The notes beneath the pieces are model-generated. The model did no database searches. It was not told the origin of the DNA and saw nothing but the letters and a program-made list of their open reading frames with translations. A stretch of 24,940 nucleotides of DNA from Planctomycetota bacterium. Lineage in GTDB: Bacteria; Planctomycetota; Phycisphaerae; Phycisphaerales; SM1A02. The position numbers and the translations under genes were made by a program. Every line of letters begins with the position of its first letter. Position 1 is the stretch's first letter. The stretch covers positions 1-24,940 of the forward strand of contig JADFGE010000005.1 in assembly GCA_022567855.1 (NCBI GenBank). Reading direction: 5' to 3'. Shown piece after piece: positions 1-6,901 of the stretch.

Positions 1-264
1 GGCGATGAGCTTACCGCGGCGCTGGACGACGAGCTCTGGTTTGATGGGGAGTTTCGGCAGCTGTTGGCGATCGGCCAGGCGACGGGCGAGCTCGATTCAC
101 TGCTTGAACGCATCGGCCGGCGCTACGCACGGCAGGCCGAGCGACTGATCGATCGACTCGCGGCCCTGCTGGAGCCGAGCGTGATCCTCACCCTGGCCGT
201 CTTGGTCGGCCTCGTCGTCATGGCCGCCATACTTCCTCTGTTGCGATTGCAGGAGGTGTTGTGA
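1..264 (+). CDS. gspF: GspF, type II secretion inner-membrane platform protein, C-terminal fragment
   Basis: The reading frame is open from base 1, so this is the 3' end of a gene that begins outside the window. GspF is the polytopic inner-membrane platform protein of type II secretion, which couples the GspE ATPase to pseudopilus assembly. The visible 87 residues end in a hydrophobic helix (about residues 60-80) preceded by LLEPS, followed by a short polar tail, as in the last transmembrane segment of GspF/PilC proteins. The upstream part, with an arginine-rich amphipathic helix around RRYARQAERLIDRL, also fits the second GspF domain. The stop codon overlaps the gspG start region (TGA at 262-264), which implies translational coupling. 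The identification relies on both the fold pattern and the pseudopilin genes immediately downstream. Confidence 0.8.
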   Translation, partial: GDELTAALDDELWFDGEFRQLLAIGQATGELDSLLERIGRRYARQAERLIDRLAALLEPSVILTLAVLVGLVVMAAILPLLRLQEVL

Positions 265-743
265 TGGGAAGAAGGCATCGAGGCATCAAGGCATCGAGGC
301 ATCAAGGGAAGAAGCAACCAAGAGACCGGCGCGGGATGACGCTGGTGGAGATTCTGGCCGTGGTCGTCATCCTCGGTCTGATCGCCGGGACCTTGTTGGT
401 CGGCTTCTCGGGCTCCTTCGGCAAGGCCAAGCACGAGCTGGCCAAGAGCGGCATCGGCATCGTTGCCACGCAATTGGAGAAGTACCGCTTAGAGCACAGC
501 GCTTGGCCCAGCAACGATCAGGGACTGTCAATACTCACCGACGGCCAGGCCAGGCCGACCGATTCGTACTATCTGAACCCCGGCCAGCTGCGGGATCCCT
601 GGGACCGTAACTACCTCTACCTCACGCCCGGTCCGGACGGCCATCCCTACGAGGTTCTCTCCTACGGCGCCGACGGCCAGCCCGGCGGCGAGGGCGAGAA
701 CGCCGACATCACCTCCGTCAACCTCCGAGGCGATGCCCCATGA
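264..743 (+). CDS. gspG: GspG, major type II pseudopilin
   Basis: Major pseudopilin subunit of the type II secretion pseudopilus. A basic leader is followed by the prepilin peptidase site G^MTLVE with the conserved Glu at position +5, then a hydrophobic helix (EILAVVVILGLIAGTLLVGF). The C-terminal part carries GspG hallmarks: DPW followed by an aromatic strand, and the SYGADGQPGGEGENADI calcium-loop type ending. I chose ATG at 264 because AGGAGG at 251-256 sits 7 bases upstream; GTG at 261 is in frame but only 4 bases from it. The leader is unusually long because it contains a 16-bp tandem repeat (272-303), which encodes residues that prepilin peptidase would remove. The stop overlaps the gspH start in an ATGA. 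Confidence 0.92.
   Translation: MGRRHRGIKASRHQGKKQPRDRRGMTLVEILAVVVILGLIAGTLLVGFSGSFGKAKHELAKSGIGIVATQLEKYRLEHSAWPSNDQGLSILTDGQARPTDSYYLNPGQLRDPWDRNYLYLTPGPDGHPYEVLSYGADGQPGGEGENADITSVNLRGDAP
272..303 (+). repeat. 16-bp tandem duplication in the gspG leader
   Basis: AAGGCATCGAGGCATC occurs twice in direct tandem (272-287 and 288-303), and each unit is itself made of two near-identical 8-mers (AAGGCATC/GAGGCATC). It lies between the gspG start and the prepilin cleavage site, so the encoded residues (roughly RHRGIKASRHQG) belong to the cleaved leader. Confidence 0.85.
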
Positions 744-1222
744 CGGCCAGAAGCGTCAAGTTGCCAAGCGGCGCTTCCGGGGGCACTTCCGGGGGCGGGG
801 GCTTCACACTTGTCGAGCTGCTGGCGGTGATTGTGATCATCACGCTCACCACGGGCATCGTGACCGTCGGCCTCGCGTCGGCGAACACCAGCGCCCAGCT
901 CCGTGGGGCCGTCGCCCAGTGGCGCACCCTCGACGCGCGGGCTCGAACGTTGAGCCGAGCACTCGGCCCCGTGACCATGGGCTACGAAGAAGAGCCACAA
1001 CGGCTGCAGCTCTCCCGCGTCGAATCCGATGAACTGCTCGCGAACATCCAGTTACCAAAGAAGGTTCACGCTGCTCTGGTCACTGAGCATCCAACGGACA
1101 CCATCGTCTTTGACCGCCTCGGCCGCACGCCGGATTACGACGTTCAAATCATGATCGATGATCGAGTCGTCGCCTGGCACGTGTGCGGCCTCACCGGATA
1201 CATCACGGAGCCCAGACGATGA
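740..1222 (+). CDS. gspH: GspH-like minor pseudopilin
   Basis: Minor pseudopilin, probably in the GspH position of the pseudopilus tip. A leader of about 21 residues precedes the prepilin peptidase site GGG-G^FTLVELLAVIVIITL with Glu at +5, followed by the N-terminal hydrophobic helix and a small globular domain rich in beta strands (residues about 60-160). The start ATG at 740 overlaps the gspG stop (ATGA). The leader is Gly/Ser-rich because it is written by one and a half copies of the GC-rich repeat (775-784 and 787-802). The second copy supplies the Gly residues directly before the cleavage site. Assignment to GspH rather than another minor pseudopilin rests on gene order G-H-I-J-K and on size (160 residues). 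Confidence 0.82.
   Translation: MTARSVKLPSGASGGTSGGGGFTLVELLAVIVIITLTTGIVTVGLASANTSAQLRGAVAQWRTLDARARTLSRALGPVTMGYEEEPQRLQLSRVESDELLANIQLPKKVHAALVTEHPTDTIVFDRLGRTPDYDVQIMIDDRVVAWHVCGLTGYITEPRR
775..802 (+). repeat. GC-rich repeat, partial plus full copy (in gspH)
   Basis: TTCCGGGGGC at 775-784 is a truncated unit, followed by a full 16-bp unit TTCCGGGGGCGGGGGC at 787-802. Translated in the gspH frame it reads S-G-G-G-G just before the prepilin cleavage site. It is the first member of a repeat family seen again at 1886, 2737, 3260 and 4061-4125. Confidence 0.9.
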
Positions 1223-1614
1223 TCCGCCGCCGTGGATTGACTTTGCTTGAAGTGCTGGCGTCGACCGTCCTGCTGACCATGCTCGCGTCTGCCTGCCTGC
1301 CGCTTCTGCGACAGGCGATGAGCGACCTGCGCCAGACGGACGAACCGTTTGCCCTGGTTGAATTGACGCAACTCGCCGAGCTGTTCCTTGCCGATCCCTC
1401 GGCGTTCGGGGTTGAGTCGCTGCCGTTGGAATCGGACGAACTTCACCTGCCCTGGCCGGAGCGTCCAGGTCGATCACCGGTCACCGTGCGCCGTTGGCGT
1501 GCCGACACCCCCCCACCCCCCCCACACGATCACGCCTGGGTGAGTTTTTCGTGCGAGGGGCAACGCATCTTTCGCTGGCTTGCCGTCGAGACCGAACGGG
1601 AGTCCGAGCCATGA
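1219..1614 (+). CDS. gspI: GspI-like minor pseudopilin
   Basis: Minor pseudopilin, 131 residues. The short basic leader MIRRRG is followed by the cleavage site G^LTLLEVLAS with Glu at +5, then the hydrophobic helix and a compact globular domain. I chose ATG at 1219 because it forms an ATGA overlap with the gspH stop and gives the normal 6-residue leader; an upstream GTG at 1183 in the same frame would bury the leader behind 12 extra residues inside gspH. A C-rich tract at 1507-1523 encodes a run of six prolines followed by His (about residues 97-103). It may be a decayed reverse copy of the GC-rich repeat. GspI normally pairs with GspJ and GspK at the pseudopilus tip, matching the genes that follow. 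Confidence 0.8.
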   Translation: MIRRRGLTLLEVLASTVLLTMLASACLPLLRQAMSDLRQTDEPFALVELTQLAELFLADPSAFGVESLPLESDELHLPWPERPGRSPVTVRRWRADTPPPPPHDHAWVSFSCEGQRIFRWLAVETERESEP

Positions 1615-2111
1615 GGCGCGGCCTGACCATGATTGAAGTCCTGGTGGCCCTGGGTCTGCTCAGCGCTCTTATACTCACCCTGACCTCGTGGATTCAGACC
1701 ACGGCCCGTGCCGGCGCCCTCGCCGAACCCATGCGCTGGCGCGTCGCCGCCGAGGCCGTGCTTCAGTTGATCCACGATGATCTGATGACGGGGGATTTCC
1801 TGACCGAGCAACAAAGGCGCAGGAATCGGCACCCTCGCGTGATGGTCGAGAACGGCTCACTTCGCATTGACACGAGAGCTTCGAGTTCCGGGGGCGGGGG
1901 CGGACCGACGGTCCATCACTATGCACTCGACGCATTCACCGGTGAGCTCACAAGAACACACGGGCCCAAGCTCGGTCGCAAGACAACCCGTCTGCTCCTG
2001 GACAAGGTCGACACCTGGCACTGCGCACAGGACGAGGAGCGCACGATGCTGACCGTCATCATCACGTCCGATGCAGGCCAATCAATCCAACGGAGTTACT
2101 TCCTGCCGTGA
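1611..2111 (+). CDS. gspJ: GspJ-like minor pseudopilin
   Basis: Minor pseudopilin, 166 residues. Leader MRRG, then the cleavage site G^LTMIEVLVALGLLSALILTL with Glu at +5. GspJ typically has this very short leader and a larger globular domain than GspI. The ATG at 1611 overlaps the gspI stop (ATGA); a longer frame from 1494 would lie inside gspI and is not credible. The C-terminal half contains strands typical of a pseudopilin (HYALDAFTGELTR, then a final strand near SIQRSYFLP). A copy of the GC-rich repeat at 1886-1901 encodes an SSGGGGG loop at about residues 92-98, which interrupts the globular domain without shifting the frame. Confidence 0.8.
   Translation: MRRGLTMIEVLVALGLLSALILTLTSWIQTTARAGALAEPMRWRVAAEAVLQLIHDDLMTGDFLTEQQRRRNRHPRVMVENGSLRIDTRASSSGGGGGPTVHHYALDAFTGELTRTHGPKLGRKTTRLLLDKVDTWHCAQDEERTMLTVIITSDAGQSIQRSYFLP
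1886..1901 (+). repeat. GC-rich 16-bp repeat (in gspJ)
   Basis: Exact copy of TTCCGGGGGCGGGGGC, read as S-G-G-G-G in the gspJ frame, the same frame it uses in gspH and gspK. Confidence 0.9.
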
Positions 2112-3049
2112 CAAATACTACCCGTCCAATCAGACGCGGGGCGGCGCTGCTCATCGTCCTGGCCGCGCTGATCCTCACCGTCACGGCGAGTGTGAGCCTG
2201 GCCCGCCTCGCCTCCACTCTGAAGATGCAACGCAAACTCGATCGCGCCGCCATTCTTGCGGACGATCTTCTGCGCGCTACTGAAGCGCCCATCCTGACCT
2301 GGCTGGAATCCGAATCCGCTCAGGTCGTCCTGCCCCCGGAAGTTGAAACGCCGCAGATCGGCGTTCTGCACGACGCGTGGTCCGACGGCAAGCGTGCCTA
2401 CGAACTGGACATCACCGCCTGGGACCAATGCGGCATGGTTCCGATTCAGCTCGCTCGCTCGGGGTCTCCATTGCGACTGGCTCTACCGGCTGACGTCCGC
2501 CGCGCCCTGGATCGGGTCAAGATCAAGCCCAACGAACCGCCCGGCCTCGATCTGTTCCTTGCGAACCTTGACGCAACTGATAATGAGATAAGTGTCTTCC
2601 CGCGCGCCTACTCGACGGAGCCGCTCGTCTTTGTCGATGCCTTGAATCCTACCGATCGCGAAGACGGAGATCCCCAACAACCTTCTACAAAGGCCCAGCC
2701 GCTTCCAGTGGCCGTCGGTGCCTTCGTCGCCACCCATTCCGGGGGCGGGGGCCGCATCAACGTCGACACCGCGCCCCCGGACGTGGTCAAGCACGCGTTG
2801 AGAGCGGCGGGCCGAGGGGGACTTGCGCTCGTTCTCGCCGCCCGCGCCGAAGGGCGATCCGTTCCGCTAGCTGATCTTCCTTCATCATCAAGCTCAAACC
2901 GCACCGCGCCGCAGATTGTCGGCTCAAGTTCCGCCTGGTCCTTCCGGATCGACGTTCGGGTCGGACCGTTACGACGATCGTGGTGGGCCGTCTACGTCAA
3001 GTCCCGTTCTACCTGGGAGTGCGTACAACGCCTTGCGATTGCCCAATGA
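2108..3049 (+). CDS. gspK: GspK-like pseudopilus tip protein
   Basis: Largest minor pseudopilin, 313 residues, the size expected for GspK. The leader MTNTTRPIRRG precedes G^AALLIVLAALILTVTASVSLARLA. There is no Glu at +5, which is the known exception for GspK among pseudopilins. The GTG start overlaps the gspJ stop (GTGA). The middle region is consistent with the GspK helical domain, and a segment near residues 210-240 (GGGGRINVDTAPPDVVKHAL) matches the GspK 'IN.NTAP..VL..L' helix-hairpin region. One repeat copy (2737-2752) writes the SGGGG directly before RINVDTAP. GspK, GspI and GspJ form the calcium-binding tip complex. The stop precedes the GspC-like gene by 25 bases. Confidence 0.83.
   Translation: MTNTTRPIRRGAALLIVLAALILTVTASVSLARLASTLKMQRKLDRAAILADDLLRATEAPILTWLESESAQVVLPPEVETPQIGVLHDAWSDGKRAYELDITAWDQCGMVPIQLARSGSPLRLALPADVRRALDRVKIKPNEPPGLDLFLANLDATDNEISVFPRAYSTEPLVFVDALNPTDREDGDPQQPSTKAQPLPVAVGAFVATHSGGGGRINVDTAPPDVVKHALRAAGRGGLALVLAARAEGRSVPLADLPSSSSSNRTAPQIVGSSSAWSFRIDVRVGPLRRSWWAVYVKSRSTWECVQRLAIAQ
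2737..2752 (+). repeat. GC-rich 16-bp repeat (in gspK)
   Basis: Exact copy of TTCCGGGGGCGGGGGC, encoding S-G-G-G-G just ahead of the conserved RINVDTAP segment of GspK. Confidence 0.9.
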
Positions 3050-3074
3050 TCCAATCCGTAGATTGACGCGATCA

Positions 3075-3524
3075 ATGCGCCTCACATGGCTCTTGGGCGC
3101 TGCGCTCGTCACGCTGTCTGCGGCGTGGGCTTGGCGGCCGCTGGAACAGCCCGAGCCGAACGGGTTCTTCATCGATCTTCACGCGCCTCCGACCACGCCG
3201 ATCGACGATGAGGACCACCTGTTCGATCAAGGCGCCTTCGTCGTTCGCCTCTGGAATCCACCCCCGCCCCCGGAAGCGCGCAACGCACTCGTGGCTGGGC
3301 GAACGGCGCCGCCACCCAAGCCGCTGCGCTTGCAACTCATCGGCATCATCGACGACGGCCGGCAGCTTCGCGCCGCCCTCTACGATCCCGAGACCGATCG
3401 TTTACTCATTGTCGCGACCGGCGATCGCGTCAAGCAACACACGATCACGATCACCGCCGACGCGGTCGAACTTGCCGACGGACGAGTCACCCATCGACTC
3501 ACCTTGCGAAAGGACCGATCGTGA
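3075..3524 (+). CDS. gspC: GspC-like inner-membrane protein with HR domain
   Basis: A 149-residue protein with one N-terminal transmembrane helix (about 3-19), a Pro-rich spacer (about 34-85) and a C-terminal domain (about 86-143) that resembles the homology region of GspC. That domain shows L-x-L-I-G-I-I-DDG, then R-A-A-L-Y-D, a GDRV turn and closing strands AVELADGRVTHRLTL. GspC links the inner-membrane platform to the GspD secretin through this domain. Unlike typical GspC, no PDZ or coiled-coil follows. ATG at 3075 is preferred since the helix follows directly; TTG codons at 3033 and 3039 are alternatives inside gspK. A reverse copy of the GC-rich repeat (3260-3275) encodes PPPPPE in the spacer. 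Its place after gspK rather than at the operon front is unusual. A PilP-like role is the main alternative. Confidence 0.6.
   Translation: MRLTWLLGAALVTLSAAWAWRPLEQPEPNGFFIDLHAPPTTPIDDEDHLFDQGAFVVRLWNPPPPPEARNALVAGRTAPPPKPLRLQLIGIIDDGRQLRAALYDPETDRLLIVATGDRVKQHTITITADAVELADGRVTHRLTLRKDRS
3260..3275 (-). repeat. GC-rich 16-bp repeat, reverse orientation (in gspC)
   Basis: The reverse strand reads TTCCGGGGGCGGGGGT, one mismatch from the consensus. Here it is translated from the complementary strand and supplies the PPPPPE linker of the GspC-like protein. Confidence 0.88.
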
Positions 3525-4456
3525 TCGGATCGACCGCGCACGATGGGCCGCACCTGCGGTGGCCGGCCGATCGCTTCTACTGGGCGATCCTCGATGCCTC
3601 CTCCCTGCCCGGGCGGCCGACCGTTCGATCCCGACGACAACACGAGCGGCTGGGCTACCTCTTCGAGAGCGTCCTGCCCGGCGTGACCATCGAAGAAGTC
3701 CAGGCCGTCTATCAACGCCTGCCCGGCGACGCGAAGCGCGTCCTGGCCTGTGGCATTAGCCAGAACGTCCTCGAGCAGGAGGTCGATCAATGCGCTTTGA
3801 CGCTCTCACCTCAGACCGCGCCCGCATTCGTTGACGAGCGAATCGAGCCAGCTGGGTTGAACCTGCTCACCGGCCGTTTTTGTCCGGGGGCCGTGCGACG
3901 AGCCCATCGACGGCTGATTCTGTCCATCGCACTGGTGCTCACGCTCTGCGCCGTCCTGGTCATCGTCGGTCTGGAGCGCCGCACAAGCGCCCACCGCCGC
4001 GCGCAAAATGACGTTCTCACCGCCCGCACGGCGATCCTCGAACAGATCCTCGGCTCCGCTGCCCCCGCCCCCGGAATGGGGGCGGGCATTCCGAGGGCGG
4101 GGGTGGGGATTCCGGGGGCGGGGGCGGAGTTGAGGTTGACGGCCGAGCGTCGCCGTCTTGAACAGACACGCAGCCACGACGGCGCCGTCAGTGAACTTCA
4201 CGACAGTGCGCGCGTGCTGGCTCGTCTGCTTGGGCTTTGGCCGTCCGATGTCCCGGCTCAGACGCAATCGCTTTCGATCAGTTCGACCTCGATCACGATC
4301 CGCGCCCAGGTTCCGAGCATGGCCGACGCCCAGCGTTTGGCGGACGCTCTGGCCCGCTTCCCCAAGTGGCAATTGCATCAGCCGCAATCTGAATCGCGAC
4401 GCGATCATGTGCAGGTGACCCTCCGCCTTGGGCGCAACCAGGAGCAGGACCGATGA
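3521..4456 (+). CDS. gspL: GspL-like cytoplasmic/inner-membrane assembly protein
   Basis: A 311-residue bitopic protein: a reduced cytoplasmic domain (1-128), one transmembrane helix (131-151) and a periplasmic region with a ferredoxin-like end (about 235-305). The segment LNLLTGRFCPGAVRR (113-127) just before the helix matches the 'NLL.G.F' motif that precedes the membrane segment in GspL/PilN proteins. GspL normally recruits the GspE ATPase; its cytoplasmic actin-like part is usually longer (about 230 residues), so this is a shortened form. The GTG start overlaps the upstream stop (GTGA). Residues about 179-203 (APAPG...GAGAE) are written entirely by three copies of the GC-rich repeat and form a low-complexity linker in the periplasmic part, where a coiled coil is expected. 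A PilMN-like hybrid is the alternative. Confidence 0.6.
   Translation: MIGSTAHDGPHLRWPADRFYWAILDASSLPGRPTVRSRRQHERLGYLFESVLPGVTIEEVQAVYQRLPGDAKRVLACGISQNVLEQEVDQCALTLSPQTAPAFVDERIEPAGLNLLTGRFCPGAVRRAHRRLILSIALVLTLCAVLVIVGLERRTSAHRRAQNDVLTARTAILEQILGSAAPAPGMGAGIPRAGVGIPGAGAELRLTAERRRLEQTRSHDGAVSELHDSARVLARLLGLWPSDVPAQTQSLSISSTSITIRAQVPSMADAQRLADALARFPKWQLHQPQSESRRDHVQVTLRLGRNQEQDR
4061..4125 (+). repeat. Cluster of three GC-rich repeats with inverted arrangement (in gspL)
   Basis: A reverse exact copy at 4061-4076 is followed by direct copies at 4089-4104 (TTCCGAGGGCGGGGGT, two mismatches) and 4110-4125 (exact). The first copy and the G-rich bases after it form a perfect 9-bp hairpin: CCCGCCCCC at 4064-4072 pairs with GGGGGCGGG at 4078-4086 across a 5-base loop GGAAT. 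Confidence 0.9.
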
Positions 4457-4989
4457 CCAAGTTTCCCCGAACCGTCATCCTTGGCGTCTGGGTCGTCGCC
4501 CTTGGTCTGCCGCTGGTCATCAGCGCCAATCGGCTCGCCGAAGCCCGTTCCCAGCTGGCCGGGACACGTTCATCGTTGGTGCGCATCGCCGACAGCGCCC
4601 AGCGCATCGTCGATCTTCGCGGCACGCAGGAGCGCATCGCCGAGCACAAGCGACCCGAGCAGGACGTCATCGCCAGAGTCAGCGCCGCCCTCGCCCACGC
4701 GGGTATTGCGGCGGAGCATTTCGGGGGGCTGCGACCCGAGTCCGACGCCGCGCTGGCCGGGAGCGGCCACACCGGCATCGCCTATCGCCGTCAATCCGTG
4801 CGCGTCTCGCTCAATGACCTGTCGATCGCCCAGCTCGGCGCCTTCTTGTTCGAGTGGTCCGCCACCCAGCGGCTCTGGACGCCGACCCGCATCGAGCTGA
4901 CGCATGCTCGTTCACGACAAGGTTCTGATCGCTATGACGCCGCGATCCTGATCACCGCGACCTACCTTGCCGATGGAGAACGCCGATGA
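4453..4989 (+). CDS. gspM: GspM/PilO-like inner-membrane protein
   Basis: A 178-residue protein with one N-terminal transmembrane helix (about 7-25), a helical, probably coiled-coil stretch (about 28-75, rich in Arg/Ala/Glu) and a small alpha/beta domain (about 95-175) with the ferredoxin-like pattern of GspM/PilO: a strand before LSIAQLGAFLFEW, then strands around TRIELTHA and AAILITATYL. GspM pairs with GspL in the inner-membrane platform, and here it directly follows the GspL-like gene with an ATGA overlap (4453-4456). No repeat copy is seen inside it. PilO versus GspM cannot be separated by eye. Confidence 0.6.
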   Translation: MTKFPRTVILGVWVVALGLPLVISANRLAEARSQLAGTRSSLVRIADSAQRIVDLRGTQERIAEHKRPEQDVIARVSAALAHAGIAAEHFGGLRPESDAALAGSGHTGIAYRRQSVRVSLNDLSIAQLGAFLFEWSATQRLWTPTRIELTHARSRQGSDRYDAAILITATYLADGERR

Positions 4990-5552
4990 ATCGCTTCTCC
5001 CTACTCCTGCTGTGTGCGTTGCTTCTCGCTTTTGGCTGTGCATCGCCGATCAACGGTCCCTATCAGACACCCCGTGAAGGCGCCCGCAACCCGCTGAGAG
5101 CGCAGGAACTCACGCAGCAAGCGGCTGAACTGATCGACGACGATCCCCAGAAGGCCGAGCGGCGGCTGCGCGAAGCGCTGCGTGCCGATCTCTATCACGG
5201 CCCCGCCCACAACAACCTCGGCGTCCTCTATCTCTCTCAAAACAAGCTCTACGAAGCCGCCAACGAGTTTGAATGGGCCCGCAAGCTCATGCCGGGTCAT
5301 CCTGATCCGCGGATGAATCTCGCCCTGACCCTCGAACGCGCCGGCCGCATCGACCAAGCGCTGGCGACGTACGGCACCGCGCTGGAGGTGTATCCCAATC
5401 ATCTTCCCACGATCCAGGCTCTTGCCCGCCTTCAACTGCGCCATAGTCGCCCCGACGACCGCACCCCGGGCTTCCTCAAGGAAATTGCCCTCCGAAGTGG
5501 GCCGCAATGGCAACAATGGGCCCGCCAGCAGATGACGCGACGGTTGCCCTGA
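4986..5552 (+). CDS. TPR-containing lipoprotein of the secretion operon
   Basis: A 188-residue protein with a hydrophobic signal (MNRFSLLLLCALLLAFG) ending at Cys18. The sequence before it, AFGC, is a loose lipobox (Ala rather than Leu at -3), so lipidation is likely but not certain. Two clear tetratricopeptide repeats follow (about 74-107 with AHNNLGVLYLSQNKLYEAANEFEWA, and 108-141 with MNLALTLERAGRIDQALATYGTALEVYPNH), with degenerate helices on each side. The start overlaps gspM (ATGA), so it belongs to the operon. TPR lipoproteins of this kind (PilF/PilW type) act as pilotins that localise and multimerise the secretin; that role is inferred here, since the secretin gene itself is outside the window. 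It appears to be the last gene of the operon. Confidence 0.65.
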   Translation: MNRFSLLLLCALLLAFGCASPINGPYQTPREGARNPLRAQELTQQAAELIDDDPQKAERRLREALRADLYHGPAHNNLGVLYLSQNKLYEAANEFEWARKLMPGHPDPRMNLALTLERAGRIDQALATYGTALEVYPNHLPTIQALARLQLRHSRPDDRTPGFLKEIALRSGPQWQQWARQQMTRRLP

Positions 5553-5712
5553 GCACCGCGCATATCCTCCCGTGACATAATGCCCCTTCTCGGACGTAGC
5601 TGCAGTCGGCACATCTTCCGGGCTCGGTGTCCCTGGTGAAAACTCCATACTGCCGATTGTACAAAGACTTGCGGTTGGTCGTCGGGGCGAGAATTCCTCC
5701 TAGTCTGACCGG

Positions 5713-6729
5713 ATGATCAAGCTGCTTGTAAGCCTTGTTGGGCTTTTCTTCCGATCGCGCGCCGGTCTCGCCGCCGAGAACCTCGCGCTTCGCCATCAGC
5801 TAATCGTTCTTCAGCGATCAGCCAAACGGCCTCGCCTGAAAATACGTGATCGTCTCTTCTGGGTTTGGCTGTCAAGGATCTGGCCTGACTGGCGGAGTCG
5901 CCTCGTCATTGTCAGGCCCGACACGGTTATCAAATGGCATCGCCAGGGCTTCAAGCTCTACTGGCGATGGAAGTCGCGAACTCGCAAGCCCGGACGACCG
6001 AAGATCGATCCTGAAATCCGTGAGCTCATCCGACAGATGTCTCGTGACAACCTGATGTGGGGCGTGCCACGGATTCGAGATGAGCTTGCTCTGCTGGGGA
6101 TCCAAGTGACCGAGTCCACAATCAGGAAGTACCGGATTCGTGGATCACGCCCTAGCCCCCAGACTTGGAAGACGTTTATCAAGAACCATTTCAACGACAT
6201 CGCCACGATCGACTTCTTTACGGTGCCAACTGTGAGGTACCGCATTCTCTACTGCTTCATCGTCCTCCGTCTCGATCAGCGCTGCGTCGTACACTTCAAT
6301 GCAACGACAAATCCGACAGGCCGATGGACGGCCCAACAACTTACCGAAGCCTTTCCCTTCGATGAAGCACCGCGATTCCTTATTAGAGATCGCGACGGGA
6401 TCTACGGCGATGTCGTTCGCTCTCGAATCGCCAATCTGGGAATCAAGGAAGTGTTGACGGCACCGCGCACCCCGTGGCAGAACGGATACGCCGAGCGCCT
6501 GATCGGCTCGATTCGTCGCGAGTGCCTTGATCACATCATCGTCCTGAACCAGGCACATCTGATTCGAGTTCTCAGTGAGTACTTAGGGTACTACCATTCG
6601 GACCGGCCACATCAATCACTCGACGGCAACTCACCAAGGCGTCGAGAGGTTGAGTGGCCAGACCAAGGTCGGGTTGTTGCGGAGCCAGTACTCGGCGGCC
6701 TGCATCATCGATACCGGCGCGCCGCCTGA
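5713..6729 (+). CDS. DDE transposase/integrase (rve core) of an insertion sequence
   Basis: A 338-residue transposase. The N-terminal third is helical and basic with helix-turn-helix character (about 60-145, including KPGRPKIDPEIRELIRQMS and WGVPRIRDELALLGI). The catalytic core follows: Asp167 in ATIDFFT, Asp226 in LIRDRDG, and Glu261 in WQNGYAERLIGSIRRE, with 34 residues between the second Asp and the Glu, close to the DD35E spacing of IS3/IS481-type enzymes. The C-terminus has the usual YYHSDRPHQSLDGN motif. Frame and catalytic residues are intact, so it may be active. There is no convincing ribosome binding site. ATG at 5713 gives a normal N-terminus for this single-ORF family. A second, truncated copy lies at 11526-11855. 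Confidence 0.88.
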   Translation: MIKLLVSLVGLFFRSRAGLAAENLALRHQLIVLQRSAKRPRLKIRDRLFWVWLSRIWPDWRSRLVIVRPDTVIKWHRQGFKLYWRWKSRTRKPGRPKIDPEIRELIRQMSRDNLMWGVPRIRDELALLGIQVTESTIRKYRIRGSRPSPQTWKTFIKNHFNDIATIDFFTVPTVRYRILYCFIVLRLDQRCVVHFNATTNPTGRWTAQQLTEAFPFDEAPRFLIRDRDGIYGDVVRSRIANLGIKEVLTAPRTPWQNGYAERLIGSIRRECLDHIIVLNQAHLIRVLSEYLGYYHSDRPHQSLDGNSPRRREVEWPDQGRVVAEPVLGGLHHRYRRAA

Positions 6730-6901
6730 TAACAAATGCTTTGGCTCTAACCTGCTACTTCAGCGCGATCAGTGTGTGCTGACTGAACAAACGGCGCCAA
6801 ATCCATGCAAAACCGCGTGCTCCGCTGACCGATGGCCGCCACGAACAAGCGTCGCACATGATCATCCAACACCCAACAAACGCCCGGATGAGGTTTTCGC
6901 C
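5713..6901 (+). mobile_element. Insertion sequence, copy 1 (apparently complete transposase)
   Basis: The element includes the transposase gene and a 3' tail of about 170 bases. The right limit is set by homology to copy 2: both share the tail up to a common GTTTTCGCC (6893-6901 here, 12027-12035 there) and then diverge. The left limit cannot be placed because copy 2 lacks that side; it lies at or upstream of 5713. I could not find convincing terminal inverted repeats or a target duplication. Confidence 0.7.

Noticed and set aside
1507..1523. C-rich tract in gspI as another repeat copy
   Set aside because: It has long C runs interrupted by A, and lacks the GGAA end of the reverse repeat unit. 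It may be a decayed copy or a simple homopolymer tract, so I did not count it.
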